Shown here in pieces: positions 48,618-61,365 of a DNA stretch of 64,000 nt. The notes beneath the pieces are model-generated. The model did no database searches. It saw only the letters and a program-made list of their open reading frames with translations, and had not been told where the DNA came from. Source of the stretch: Paramyrothecium sp. XJ0827 (lineage: Eukaryota; Ascomycota; Sordariomycetes; Hypocreales; Stachybotryaceae); contig JAJFPB010000001.1 of assembly GCA_020881915.1 (NCBI GenBank), forward strand, positions 5,084,001 through 5,148,000, in the 5' to 3' direction. A program made the translations under genes and the position numbers. Each line of letters begins with the position of its first letter. Position 1 is the stretch's first letter.

Positions 48618-49966
48618 ATGCCCATCGCACAGTTCCGCTCCTCCAGGCTGCCTGGCCAAGTTGCCAGGCATGTGAAGTCGGCTCGCCACTTCGCTACCAG
48701 CACCGCCCTTCGCAAGGAGCTGCAGGATGCATACATCTTGAGCGCCGCGAGAACACCTACTGCCAAGGTCAGCTTCAATTTCTGTTACCGCCTGCTTCTG
48801 CACCTCGCTGACTATTTGCGCAGTTCAACGGCTCGTTCGTTTCTGTGTCCGCGCCTAAGCTCGGCGCAACCGCCATCAAGGCTGCTGTCGAGAAGTCGAA
48901 GGTCCCCGTGGAGAAGATCACCGACGTGTACATGGGAAATGTTCTTCAAGGCAATGTTGGTCAGGCGCCGGCTCGCCAGGCCGCCATCTTTGCTGGTCTT
49001 CCTCAATCCATCGAGGCGATCACCATCAACAAGGTTTGCGCCTCGGGCCTCAAGTCGGTCATCTTCGCCGCCCAGAACATCCAGATGGGTTTATCGGAGG
49101 CCCAGATCGCCGGCGGTATGGAAAACATGTCACAGGTCCCGTACTACGTGCCCCGCGCCAGCGGCCTGCCGGCTTTCGGACATGTCAAGATGGAAGATGG
49201 CCTGATCAAGGACGGACTCACTGATGTTTACGACCAATTCCACATGGGCAACTGTGCTGAGAACACGGTCAAGACCCATGGCATCACGAGAGAGCAACAG
49301 GACGAGTATGCCATTCAATCCTACAGGAACGCGCAGAAGGCTTGGGCTGAAAAGGCCTTCGCCGAGGAGATTGCGCCTGTCACCGTCTCCAGCAGGAAGG
49401 GCGACAAGGTCATCGACACGGACGAGGGTTTCATGGATATCAAGTTCGAGAAGGTGCCCACGCTGAAGCCTGCATTCGTACGCGACGGAACGGGCACCGT
49501 CACCGCGGCGAACTCGTCTACTTTGAACGACGGAGCCAGCGCTCTGGTTCTGGGCAGCAAGGCGATTGCTCAGGAGTACGGCAGTGGGTCGCGGGTCCTA
49601 GCCAAGATCTGCGGCTACGCAGACGCCGCCATGGCCCCCATCGACTTCCCCGTCGCCCCAGCCAAGGCCGTGCCCATCGCGCTGGAGCGCGCGGGTATCA
49701 CCAAGGACCAAGTCGCTATCTGGGAGTTCAACGAAGCCTTCGCCAGCGTTATCCTAGCCAACTCGAAGATCTTGGGCCTTGAGGGCGCCAAGGTGAACCC
49801 CCTGGGTGGTGCAATCTCCCTGGGCCACGCCCTTGGCAGCTCGGGATCGCGTATCTTGACGACGCTGCTGCATCAGCTCAAGCCTGGCGAGTACGGTGTC
49901 GCCGCTATCTGCAACGGCGGCGGAGCAGCCACCGCGCTTGTTGTGCAAAGGGTTGAGTCTGTATAG
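48618..49966 (+). CDS. Acetyl-CoA acetyltransferase, probably mitochondrial
   Basis: Thiolase that condenses or cleaves acetyl units (two acetyl-CoA to acetoacetyl-CoA and back). Exons are 48618-48767 and 48824-49966, giving 430 residues. The N-terminal 35 residues are rich in Arg, Ser and Ala without acids ([22 protein letters not shown]), which suggests a mitochondrial targeting signal. The nucleophile Cys lies in [22 protein letters not shown], the catalytic His in [16 protein letters not shown] and the second Cys in CNGGGAA are all present. There is no C-terminal peroxisomal SKL. It could supply mitochondrial ketone/isoleucine metabolism rather than cytosolic sterol synthesis; compartment is inferred from the leader only. 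Confidence 0.94.
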
Positions 49967-50506
49967 AGTTGTTTTAAAAGCAGGTTCAGTCTCTGGGAGC
50001 CCTCGTGGGCTTTGTATATATAGTATCCTGACCAGGCGTATTTAATGAGTTCAATGAAAGTCAATATTTCACGCGAACGAGAAACTCGGTCGGCCGATTG
50101 CAAACCTTGTGCATTTGGGTTGTGGGCATGTTGTGTCAATAATGAGAAGCAATGTCTGTACAGGTCAACGAGCCAGTCTTTGTGGTACATGGTGAAAGTA
50201 CCTTCTATTGTTTACTCACGCTACCAACCTTAAGTATTTATCTTTACGCGCCTTAATCTGAGAGCACAGCCATGATACTGTCGCTTCTGAAAAGCGGAAA
50301 GGGACGGGGGTGAAATACTTTGCCAAAACATCTCATCCATTTCATTTGTCAAGCCGGTGCTTGCATCCGTAAATGACTATTGTGCACTTCGTAGAATCTG
50401 TAGGGGACGTCAAAGCCCGGCCGAGGACTCACGCCTTCTTCCGCAGGTCGCCTGGCCGAGCCCACTACCCTGTACTTTCCTTCACCACATCTCCCGAGCT
50501 CCCGCC
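49967..50506. promoter_or_regulatory. Intergenic region, csn12 promoter
   Basis: Tandem 540-bp spacer between the thiolase and CSN12. No gene, repeat or RNA gene is apparent. Confidence 0.5.
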
Positions 50507-52247
50507 ATGTCCCTCGTCGGCCAATTCCTCCTTCAGATCCGTGAGCAGGTTCGCAAGCAGAGCGGCGATGAGTTGAAGGCGTGGCTCCAGGTCGAGCCGG
50601 GCTCGCCCAAGCAGTACCACGACCTCGCGGCCGAGCTGCGGGCCCAGTACCGGCAGACCAAAACCATCGAGCAGAGGCTGGACGCCTGCCTGCCCCAGGA
50701 CGACGACGTGCCCGAGGGCCAGGCGACCGTGTGGCCAGGCCTGGTCGCCTTCATGAAGGACTACCTCGTCTTCTGGAGGGATGTGGATTACAATGACCTG
50801 CTTGGCGCGCACGAGTTGCTGAGTGGACTGGTCAAGTAAGTTCGACCCTGTCGCACCCCTTTGGCGAACTTCTTCGCAAAGCCCACCGACTTGCTGCCAA
50901 CCCCATGAAGCACCCGGGCCGTCGCATCAGACCTCGACTGACAAATTGCAAATAGCTCCTGCGCCACGGCGTTCGCCCATCCCACATATGGCTCCATGCT
51001 GCTGGGGACGAGCATGTCCCTGTCCGAGACTCTGGCGCGCCTCACCATGATGCTTCATCGCCGGCCGGACCTGACTAGGCGTCTCCGTTCCGGCGACGAG
51101 GACAACCGTAAGTCCATTGCCGAGTCGTCCGCCGAGATCATCCAGAAGATCTTCACCACCTGCCTGACGGACCGCTCCAGCGGCCGCTACAGCAAGCCCG
51201 AGGGCAAGAAGGTCGGCGTGTACATGTTTGCCAATCTCGTCCTGAAGCTCCTCTTCGCTGTAAGTCTTGCAACGCCAGGACGGCAGTGCCTGTTTTTCCA
51301 ATCGTGATACATGATCGCTGATCCGTCCTGTGTAGTGCCGGAGAACGCAATTGGCCAAGATGATCTTTGTCAATATTGAGACCATCTCTCCCCCACTGTC
51401 CCTCTATCCTGCCGCGCAGCGGGTGACCTTTCTCTACTATCTCGGCCGCTTCAACTTTTCCAACTCGCATTACCAACGGTCAGCTTTATGCCTCGAGCAG
51501 GCCTACCTCCAGACACCCACTCAGCTTACCTCTCACCGCACCAACATCCTCACGTATCTCATCCCATGCAATATCCTTCTTGGCCGATTTCCCTCGGACT
51601 CGCTCCTACAACGGCCCGAGGCGCAGTCCCTGAAACCAGTCTTTTCACCGCTGTGTCGGGCCATCAGAAGCGGAGATTTTGTTCAATTCCAGAAACATCT
51701 AGCTACCCACGAATCCTGGCTATTTGAAAAGGGACTTCTATTATCATTGACACATCGTCTTCGTCCCCTGCTATGGCGCGCTCTCAGCCGCAAAACTTTC
51801 TTGCTGACATATGTCCCTCCAACCGATTCTTCGTCGAGAAAGGCCGCGACACTTGACCTAGCCGATCTTCACACTGCGGCGAACTACCTTCAAAGACGTT
51901 TGGAAGGATGGCTGCCTTCGAACTCATCAGCCGCTACATCCGCCGGCACTTCAACGCTGGTCCCGCCGGCACAGGGTCCGCAGCGGCTACGGCCAAATGA
52001 GGGCCTGGTTTGGGGCAATGCAGAGGTGTCCCAAGAAGACATCGAAATGGTGGTGGCCACTCTGATTCAGCAAGGCTTCATGCATGGCTTCGTGGCGCAT
52101 GGCCAAGGAAGATTTGCCATCATAGGCGCCAAGGCAAAAGGTAGCCCTGTGCTGGCTGGTTGGCCGAACGCTTGGCAGGCCATTCGTGAACGGAGATATG
52201 AGGAAGGATTCGACCTGGACGAGGTTCCTGGTTGGGTTAAGGCATAA
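50507..52247 (+). CDS. csn12: CSN12/PCID2 PCI-domain protein
   Basis: PCI-domain protein of the Csn12/Thp1/PCID2 family. The family is linked to the TREX-2 mRNA-export complex and, in yeast, to the COP9 signalosome. Exons are 50507-50835, 50956-51259 and 51336-52247, giving 514 residues. It begins MSLVGQFLLQIREQVRKQSG. Family-type segments follow: NDLLGAHELLSGLV, KKVGVYMFANLVLKLLFA, the CRRTQLAKMIFVNIE helix, VTFLYYLGRFNF, HRTNILTYLIPCNILLGRFPS and the winged-helix end, with DIEMVVATLIQQGFMHGFV and PNAWQAIRERRYEEG. A Ser/Ala-rich insert lies before the winged helix. Confidence 0.92.
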
Positions 52248-52956
52248 ACCCAAGCAATAGCTTCTTTGCTTACGCGCTGCTTAAGGCCACCACTACAAAG
52301 CACGAGAATAAAAAAAGGGATTTGTCCATCATAAAACATTAGAATATAAATTAAAGTATCGGAAGTTGATTGCGCCGTCATGAACGCCTTCCTAACTACT
52401 CATCTTCTTCTAAATACGTGAGCCAACACTAACCTAATATCGAGGAAAACATATTCGAGAACGTGGGGATGTGTGAATCGAAACGAAGCGTCGTGCAGCT
52501 TCGCATACATGTCCGAGCATACACAGTTATCCTAGCGCTGCAATCGTTCTCGGTATGCGTCCGCTGAAAACTCCAAACCTCCCCAATGCTTAAGGGTATC
52601 GATGGTGAAAGGACAAAGCATGCCGCAGGCGGCTAGGAACTCTTACGAGCCCTTGAATAAAACCCACTTAAGACCTGAGGTATGCCACGCTTCAGACGTG
52701 CCTAAGCACCGCAGCCAAAGGCGAAACTGCCTATAGTTGGATAAATACGTAAATATGTAGGGAAGAAAATTTTCATGTCCGGCGTATGCCATGTGTAATT
52801 TTTGGGCCAAAATCTTATAAAAAAGACGTATTGAGAATGCCGGTGGTTTTGAGAACGTGGCTCAGGCTCTGCGTCGCAATGTGCGAGAAGAAAATCGTAG
52901 ACTGGGAGACCTGAGAAGTGAATAGAAGTGTCATAAATTGAGTCACTTGTACTCGC
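52248..52956. other. Convergent intergenic region
   Basis: 709 bp between the CSN12 stop and the SUN protein stop, 3' flanking DNA of both. Fairly AT-rich in parts (52300-52370, 52740-52820); no coding region. Confidence 0.5.
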
Positions 52957-54534
52957 TTAAAAGAAGCATGTGGCCGCGATGAATGCGACAACAAGGCCCG
53001 CCACGGCGGCGTTGCCTTGACGCCGACCAGCTCCACCATCCTTGTCGTCAGACGTTGTGGCCGCGGCATCAGTTTCGGTTTCGGCTGGTTCTTCAGTATC
53101 GGTGGAACTGTGCCCGTGGTCCGAGGTAGAAGTGCCATTCTCATGAAAGATACCGGGCTGCAGAGTAGGGCGTGCCTTGGTGGTGGTCTTTTTCTTAGGA
53201 GTTGGCGTCGACTCGGGTGGGGTCCAAGTAGAAGTGGGTTCAGCACTCGACGTTGTCGACTCGATACTCGTGGTGGGAGTAGGTGTCGGGGTAGTTGACG
53301 TTGTCGAGGACGAGGAAGTGGTGGGCTCCGCGCTGGTAGTTGGCTCTGGAGTAGGCTCTGGAGTAGGCTCCTTCTTTTCCTCTTCCTCCTCTTCTTCTTC
53401 CTCCTCCTTATCCTGGCTCTTGATTCCGAATCCAGAGTCCGAGTCCGAGTCAGAATCAGAGTCGCCGGAACCAGATCCCAGTTCGTAAGCAACGATTTGA
53501 GCCTGGCTCCCCTTTGAGACCGTAACAACACAAAAGCTTGAACCCCCGGCTCCCTTGCCTGAGAGGTTGCTTTCAATAGAGCCAGAACCGCTGGACGGGT
53601 CAATGCTGCATGGCAATCCGTTGCAGCCGCCATTGGGGCATTCTATCTTGATGCCAAAGTCGGGAATCTTGCCCTTCAGAATAGAGCCCTCCCAGATGGG
53701 GTTCCAACCAATCTTGACAAAAGTTTGGCCATTGCCATCAGTGTTGGTACCAGCGACGTATGGGCTCCAATTGCCAACGGGGCTCTTATCGTCTCCCCAT
53801 ATGCAACCCTCTTCACCTACACCTGGAGGGTTAACATAGAAGCTAGGCGCTATGTTAGCAATGCATTTCCTGTGGTCACAAAATGGGAGGCAACTCACTG
53901 AGCAGCGGTCGATTGCCAGTAACTGGGATCAGGCACGGCAATGACAGCGCTCGAATCGACCAAAGTCGGAATGAGCATGGCCTCGTTTCCAGGCAGAACA
54001 GTTTGGCACCATGACATCTTGCCGCTACACTTGTTCACAGCTTTGACGGTACCGGTGCCTTCGACACAGTTCGGCTTGTTAGGAAATGGCTTGCTTATTT
54101 TGCCGCTCTTGTCACAGTACAGTCCACCGTTCTGCAAGTTCATCAGTCACAGGATTTCCTGTCATTTCGCGCAAGTCGAGACGCACCATGGATGAGGGAT
54201 AGTCGTAGGTTGAATCTGGATCCCACTGTGCCATAACCATGCCTGGCTTGCAAGCAAATGGGCACCAGCTGCCTGGTTTGCACTCCTGATCAGGGCTCAT
54301 CGCCCAGCCGGCATTCTTCGCGTTCGGCGTGACGGCGACCAGGTCAGAGTCATCGGTTGGGAATTGGCATTGTCCTCCGCGCTTCGAATGGGCGAGTAGG
54401 TCCTTGGGCTGGTGCGTGTGGCCATGCTCGTGTCGTTTGGCGGCATGCCCATGAAAATGCTGGTGGCTAGCAGCAACGGGCGAAGAGAGTAGAACGGCCG
54501 TACCGAGGACGGCTTGGATGGTCGAGATGATCAT
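52957..54534 (-). CDS. Group-II SUN family cell-wall protein, GPI-anchor-like
   Basis: Secreted wall protein of the SUN family (SUN4/UTH1/YMR244W relatives), involved in septation and wall remodelling. Minus-strand exons are 54534-54187, 54131-53899 and 53842-52957, giving 488 residues. A signal peptide (MIISTIQAVLGTAVLLSSPVAA) precedes a His-rich stretch (HQHFHGHAAKRHEHGHTH). The SUN domain carries the Cys signature CKPGSWCPFACKPG, followed by NGGLYC and MSWCQTVLPGNEAM. The second half is low complexity: Ser/Asp repeats, a Glu run, Pro/Thr/Ser repeats. It ends with a hydrophobic segment (NAAVAGLVVAFIAATCFF) after small residues, consistent with GPI anchoring. The SUN domain comes first and the Ser/Thr tail second, as in group II. 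Confidence 0.93.
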
Positions 54535-57500
54535 TTTAGCTGAGAAGGAAGAAAGTTGAATTCAATGATAGTCTTCAGTGCCAAGGGCGCTGCGCAAGAG
54601 ATGGACAGGCGTAAAGATCGTGGGGACGCACTAGGCGATTCGGTCGATAAATGAGTGTAATGTTCGTGTCCAAGAGACACAAACGGTAATGAGCGACAAT
54701 GGCGGGTGCCAGACGATGGGCTCGTCGACAGCAACGCGCAGCTACCAGAGGTTTGACGATGCAGTGAAAGAAGAACAAGAAACGAGCGACATTGGGCTGG
54801 TCCGAGGACAATATCCACCCACCAACCGCCGGCAGAATGAGGGAAAAGAGGGCCGTGGGCTTGCTCCTGTTCCAACTCCACAGGTTGGCCCAGACGCCGA
54901 CAAGATGTGACGCCGGGGGGTTTGAACTCATCTGGTCTGCATGGGGGACGGCTCCAATCAGACCCTGCATCTCATCTCCCCCTGGCAATGCCGTGACCAA
55001 TCCACACGCCAGGGACAACGGAAACGAAATGACGAGCCCCATCTGGGCCAGGTACGTACTCATGTGGAGGTGCACGGCGCCTCGCAATGCTCAGAACGGA
55101 TGTCGAGACCTCGGCGCGGGCTGGCAGCAATTAATTAGACACACATGAGCGGTCGACCAGCCCCGTTTGCTTTTTTATCCTGACATCGACACATCCATTC
55201 TGGGCCAAAGTGTGTCTTCCCTTGCGACCGCGCTAGGTGCGCAAGGGCACAAGCTCTTCACAGCGGTTCCAGTCTCCTTACCAAGGGCCGGCATCCATGT
55301 TTTACCCTCAGACGAGGCACTTCTCCTCGCCAGGACCCAGCCCCATCGGCAGGCAAAACGTGGAAAAGGGACGAAATTTGCATTGGTAGGGGGGATATGA
55401 TAGTCTCCCTCGTTGGAGAAGGCGCCAACACAGCACCAGTCAAATGCCCGGCCTGCAGCCACATTGGAAGCATCCATTGATTGCTAATTTGCAGGAGACT
55501 TTCCTAGTCTGGCTGGTGTGGACGTGATGCAGGAGGGGGCTCGACGAGATGGGCTGGCTGATTGGTCTTTGAAGCCTAGTGCCTGGCCGATCCAAGATAC
55601 AGTGGACCACGTGGATCCTTGTTTTTGCGTCCCATTTTCAAGCTTCTGCAGGAACGGTTGGCGTGGCGTGGCGGGACGGGAGCGTTGCATAGCTTTGCAT
55701 GCAAGCTGAATCGAGCTAAAGCTTATTACCACCTGAGCTTGTTTGATTTTGTTCCTGTTTGCGCAGTCGAGGCCGAAGAAACGCCCTGCACGGTGAATGC
55801 TTTCCCCCCTGTTCCACTCTTCGGCAGGTTGACTGCACCCGCCATCGCTCGCGAGCTCGATTAGGTGTGTGATTCATCTTCCAATGAACTCGACTGTAGA
55901 GATCCATGCTTGCGAATCCTGTAAGACTTTTGTTGTGTTGAGAACTCGAGGTTCCTCTTACGCTCTTATGCTTGAAAGGTGCTCTCGGCTATTGCGGCGA
56001 GAATGGCGCTTCCGGCGTCAGTCGACGATTAGCTGGTCGAGCTCACACCATCATCACCGATGAGAAACGTGACACTGTGATCGTTTATGCCTCTGCTCCA
56101 GAACGACTGTGGGCCCACGCGGCCACTCTGCTTGCGAGCCGAGTCTGCGCAGGTGTTGAGGAATGAATGCGAGGCCGCATGGTGACTGCAACGAAACGGT
56201 AGGCGACAGGGCCGATTTGGACTCAGAGAAGAGATTCAGCGAGCGCCACGCCTTGGTCAGGCCAGGTTTTGGCTCCGCTTCCTGCTTTTCCCGGTTGGGA
56301 AGCCCACGACATAGTATGCCACTGATCAGTAACTCGACATTTCCTGGCTCTTAGAATAGAGACCACCCTGCTGGTGGTGTTTTAGCCCAGATCAGGTCAA
56401 GAAAACCTGGCTGACTGATACCCGTTTGACACGTTTAATTGTGATGTTCTCACTCGAACGCCATCCTCAGTAAGCCTGGCAGCATCTCGCTTGTCGGAGG
56501 TCGAGCACCAGACAGAGTCAGCAGAACTTGCGAAAGCCTGCATGAGGGTGAGGTCGACGTTGGTATAAATTCTGAGGGGATGAGGTGTATTTAGGCATGG
56601 AAACACATTGTCAGCAGCAAATTTGGAAACGCGACTGCCGCATTGCGTCGCACAAGCTTTCGTAAGACAAGAGATTGTACCTCTGGGTGCCCTGCTCGCC
56701 CTGGCTTACCTCAAATCCGTGCGATTGCTTGGACAAGGTACAGCAAGCGAGGTATATGAGCATTCCTGATCACAACCTCACGTGGTTACCCACAAGCTCC
56801 TACTTACAAAAGGTACACAAGGAACTGTGAGCATGCAATAACCGTCACTTCTTGGTGCGGACAAGCGAGGTTCCAGAATGTCTTATTAAGGTACCAGGGG
56901 CACCATCCAACCTCGTCAAGAGCTTTACGTCGGATCCCAAGCGGTAGGCAAAAAAACAACGAAAGGCCATACTTGCAAGATGTATAAACCACTATACCGG
57001 AATAGAAAGTGTTAATCAAATGTTCTAAAACCTGAAGCTTTTTGTTAGTATTCTTAGATGTTTTCTTATATAGTATTGCTAATACTATCAGATACGGTAG
57101 TACATCTTCATAATCTCTCTTTACTTTTTCCCCTGCCGACCGTTTGGCCCCATCCTCCTTTTCAATGCCCAGAGTAAACATTTGAATGCGATTCGTGCAG
57201 CCCAACCATTACTAGCTTTGAAACAATGTCAGGAGATATGAGTTTCTGGCGGTCCAGAACTTCAGACTTTGGACATGCCTGATGCTGAAGCCGAAATGCG
57301 TGGTAGCTCGATCACGGCAACCCCTGACAATAATGGGTGATCCAAGATGCATGATTATGAGACAAGACATGTCTTAGCCAGACCTGTTCACAACCCTTAC
57401 ATTCATTCATTGCAAAAGCCATTGCGCACCTTGCTAGCATCACCTTCGATTTTCAGAGCTGTGTCGCTGATACCATGTTGTGAAGAATCTGTTCCATTTT

Positions 57501-58269
57501 ATGGCTCACGTGCCACTATTATAGCAGGAATAACTTATTTGGTTGATACACCGAGTGACACACATAATTTTGCAATCTTTTTTTGGACAGATTGACGGTG
57601 TAGGGTTGGTTGTTGGGGGTTTTTCGTGTACAGCCGCTTGTAACGCCAGTAGAAGAGTTCGCTTTCTTGCTGCCAGCTGCAAGGCACCGGTTCTTCGTTA
57701 ATGGTATCAAAAAGTGCCTGAAGGTCTCCATGTAACACATCGAATAGACCTGAATCTGGAGCTCTACCTTTCATCCATCTGAAACTACATGTATGACGAG
57801 ACTGTGCACAACACATCTATATCTTACTTCGTCAATCGGCTCAGTCGACCCTTTCCCCCTGGGATGCCTTCTGAGCCAAATAGAGCAAGAGCCGTCGCAA
57901 GCCGAACTGATCAAGGAGCCAATATCAATTGCCGTGGCCAGCGCCAAACCAAGTCCAAATGTGTTCCCTTGTCCTTGGTATGGCTAGATATTTTAAGGAG
58001 TGACAAGTCCACCTCCAAATGTCATTCTGTTTAGTTTGTCCTGGAACTAACTTGGACAACAAACCGTTTTATTTATTTACAATATGCCAGGTAAAGGCCT
58101 CTTTCCGAGTAGTGTTAAAGTGAACAGCAAACGTATTTCCAGTCCAAATCTGCAATTCAGCCGGTTTGTGCCGTACATCGATTTGATGATACAACATGTT
58201 CAATAAAATACACTAATAGATGCTTTCCCAAGTTATACATTTTACATAGCTGCCAGTGGCAACACAATG
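54535..58269. other. Gene-poor stretch, 3.7 kb
   Basis: No gene is supported. The part next to 54535 should be the SUN protein promoter; the rest has only short overlapping frames. The longest (57205-56804 and 57816-57535, both minus) lie in AT-rich DNA and show no recognisable domain. A perfect hairpin (ATAGTATT, 3-nt loop, AATACTAT) occurs at about 57070-57088. AT enrichment around 57000-57110 suggests decayed repeat DNA. Confidence 0.5.
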
Positions 58270-60843
58270 TTACAGCCCCTTTTCTCGATTTCCCACCACT
58301 CGTGCAAACGAATCGAAAGACATGGTCATTGAATGACGACCAGCCGTCTTGCTCCTTAGATGATTATCGTAATCGAGCATTTCTTTGTACGGCACTTTGG
58401 CGACAATCTCCACCGTACGGGCCATGGACTTCTTGCCTCGCAAGGATGTCACCGAGTCATAGGGGTCGTGTGGTGCATATATCTTCGAGACATCAATAAG
58501 ATCGCCGGACGATGCCTCGGCGGATCGATCGTTGATCTCGAGAACATGGCCGCCGGCGCCCGCCGTGATGTCGTGTTGCACGGTGCCGGCAACCGCTTCG
58601 GGACACGTAATATGCGTCAGCATAATTGGCTCGAGTATGCCAACCTGATGATTGTCAAAGGCTTCCCGGAGGGCTGCCTGGACTGCCGTTCTGGCTACGG
58701 TGCTAAAGTGACCACCTGTCGGGCTGTCGATGGCGCCCTCAGATGTATCTAGCACAATGCTAACATGACATCCATTAATAGGAGCAGCACGACGGGGGCC
58801 TCTGGCTAAACCAGCAATTGCTCCGTTGAGGAGCTGTTCTCGTGCCTCATCAGTGTCAAAATTTTGTGTCTGGTTGTCCTCGATTGATGGCACCTCGATA
58901 TGGTACACATTGCCGTCTCGCTCTACAACGTAGGCCGTCTCGTCGGGTTTCTGAGCAGTGTCTAGAGGTTCTAGAGTGGCTGTGCAGGCAACTTTGCCAT
59001 GTTTGCCTGCCACCGCTCTGTCCACAACTGTGTGATGCGGTTGGGTAGGGCCGACCAAACATTCCTTATAATCGACTTCAATAGGACCGAAATCGGCGTC
59101 GATCTTGTGTTTTTGTTTCATCGAATAGATGGACACATCTAGATGTAGCTTGCCCATTCCCTGAATGGTAAACTGGTCCGTCTTCTTGTCTCGACTCCAC
59201 CGAAGGCTGGGATCCTCTCGGGAGGCATTTTCAAGGGCCAGCTCAAGCTCTTGTGCGGCGACCATGCCGTACGGCTCAACTGACAAGAAGGCAACTGGCG
59301 GCGGTATTTCAGGTGGTCGGACCTGCATCTGCCGAAGACCCCCCGAGGGAGGCTTGTTGTTTTTCGTGGTAATCAGAGTGTCTCCCGTTCGAGCCTTTTT
59401 CAACCCTCGCAATGCTCCAATCTGGCCCACCGTGAGATCTTGAACATCATGGGTTTTGGATGCAGATATTTGCAATATTCCCATGGGCCGTTCTTGTAGG
59501 GCTATTGTCGTATTGTATGTTGGGGCATTACGCGTCAAAGTGCCTTGGTAAACACGGACATAGCTAATGACACCTTCCTTGGGATGATTGAACACCTTGA
59601 AGACGGATGCAACAGAGGTGATATCGTGGGCCCCGCTTTTCTTCCCTTTCACTGCCAGTGCTTCTCCCAGTGGCTGCTTAAGAGCACCGACTCGAACCTC
59701 GGCATCTGGTCTCTCGGACGGGTTCGGCAAGTATTCTGTTATGGCGTCCATGAGTGGCTCAACACCAATGTGGCGAAAGCTTGAGCCGGCAAAGATTGGA
59801 ATCAGGCGACCGTCACCGGTTCGAATTGCTTTCCTAATTGCTTGCTTCAAGATAGCGCTGGAGATGTTCTGGTTTTCTGCAAGAAATTCGTCCATTACCA
59901 CGTCATCAAAGTCTGCGAGCGCTTCAGTCAATCGTTGGCGAGCGACCTCGACCTCAGCTAAAAGATCCTTGTTTGAGCTCGTGAGCTTTTGGATGAGCTC
60001 GTCGGGTCCATAGCGAGTCTTTTGTCTTTCCGACTGCCATCGGTAGCCAACTCGGTCGATAATGTCAATCACACCCACAAAGTCATCCTTTTCCCACCAG
60101 GGAATTTGGCAAACAAGTGGCCAACCCTTAAGTCTGGTGCCGATCTCAAGAACAGCTTTCCTGAAAGAGGCTCCTTCGCGGTCTAACTTATTGCAATAGA
60201 CAATGCGAGGAATTCCAAATTCGTGAGCGGAAGCCCATACGCGCTCTGTGTGCGCCTCGACACCCTTGACTGAATCGATGATGCATACTGCACCGTCAAG
60301 AATTGGTAAACACCTATCGACTTCGAATCTAAAGTCCTGATGGCCGGGTGTGTCGATAAGATTGATCGTTTTGGGAAACGTTCCTGGCGAACAATCTTGC
60401 TGCCGCGGCCAGTGGAAAGTGATGGCAGCGGACTGTATCGTGATGCCTCTTGCACGCTCCAAATCCAAAAAGTCTGTGACGGTATTGCCAGAGTCAACGT
60501 CTAGTCATGTTAGCACAAGGTAAATAGATACGTCCGTCCATCAATTTACCTCCAACTCTCGATGTTACGCCGCTATAGTAGAGCATACGCTCTGTAGTGG
60601 TTGTTTTGCCCTACAAGGAGAAATGTCAAAAGGGTCCCATGATTGCTTGGCCAAGCACCTTACAGCATCAACATGAGCAATTATGCCAATGTTTCGAGTA
60701 TTCGTCAAGAGGGAATCATCAGTATGCAGAGATTGACTATACCAAGCTCTTTGGGGCCGACGGAGCCATGAGTTCTTGCACGCGATACTGAGACGCCAAG
60801 TCCGAGCAACGGAAGCTCGCGCGCAGGTTGTCACGACAATCAT
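58270..60843 (-). CDS. mef2: Mitochondrial elongation factor G2 (ribosome-releasing factor 2)
   Basis: Mitochondrial GTPase that acts with the recycling factor to split ribosomes after termination. Minus-strand exons are 60843-60664, 60610-60550 and 60500-58270, giving 823 residues. A basic, acid-free leader of about 45 residues (TTCARASVARTWRLS) looks like a mitochondrial presequence. Next are the P-loop AHVDAGKTTTTERMLYYSG (interrupted by the first intron), the RARGITIQSAA switch, DTPGHQDF and NKLD. EF-G domains II to V follow, including GMGKLHLDVSIYSMK and PIMLTHITCPEAVAGTV. The start ATG 60843 (MIVVTTCARA) is the only one in the open exon that precedes the presequence-like region. Confidence 0.95.
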
Positions 60844-61365
60844 GCTGTCCACACATGAGGAAGAAGGCTCTGCTTTGATTAAGTTATTGACATTATAATG
60901 TGCTATGCTTCCTCGGCAGCACTCGTGGAAACCCCATTCGCAAAGAGAAGCAGTGTTGAGTGGTACTCCTTGGCAGTATTCTGCCCTCTGCAGGTTGGAG
61001 AGCTTGAAATAGAAGGCGGTGGAAGAGCTCTTGGAAGCACCGTACGGGGTTTAGTGGATGATACGAATGTGGCTGGGTTGCATTTCAGCCCCGAATGCAG
61101 CGTGTTAAAGTACCCAGGTACCTGACCCTTGTCAAATTGCTTAGCTGTCGCCAGCTACTACGTAATGCTCCAAGAGGTGGCTTCTCTACCAACCTTGCTT
61201 CCAATCCCTCCTTCAGTACTCGTCGCACAAACAGCCTCGCCATACACATCACCCAAACTTAAACGGCTGCCTGATACCTGACGAAAGCCTTCCTGCATAA
61301 GAAAGGACCGATAGCCTCCATTCCTACAAGCCGTACCTTCGTCGACCTCAATTCCTTTTGCCAAA
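60844..61365. promoter_or_regulatory. Divergent promoter, mef2 / tvp15
   Basis: 522 bp between divergent start codons. Contains CCCAGGTACCTG near 61112-61123. No coding region is seen. Confidence 0.5.

Noticed and set aside
54575..55087. 170-codon minus-strand frame upstream of the SUN gene
   Set aside because: Probably the leader and promoter of the SUN gene; no domain is visible.
56804..57205. 133-codon minus-strand frame with hydrophobic stretches
   Set aside because: Lies in AT-rich DNA, where stop-poor chance frames encode Leu/Ile/Tyr; no recognisable transposase or other domain.
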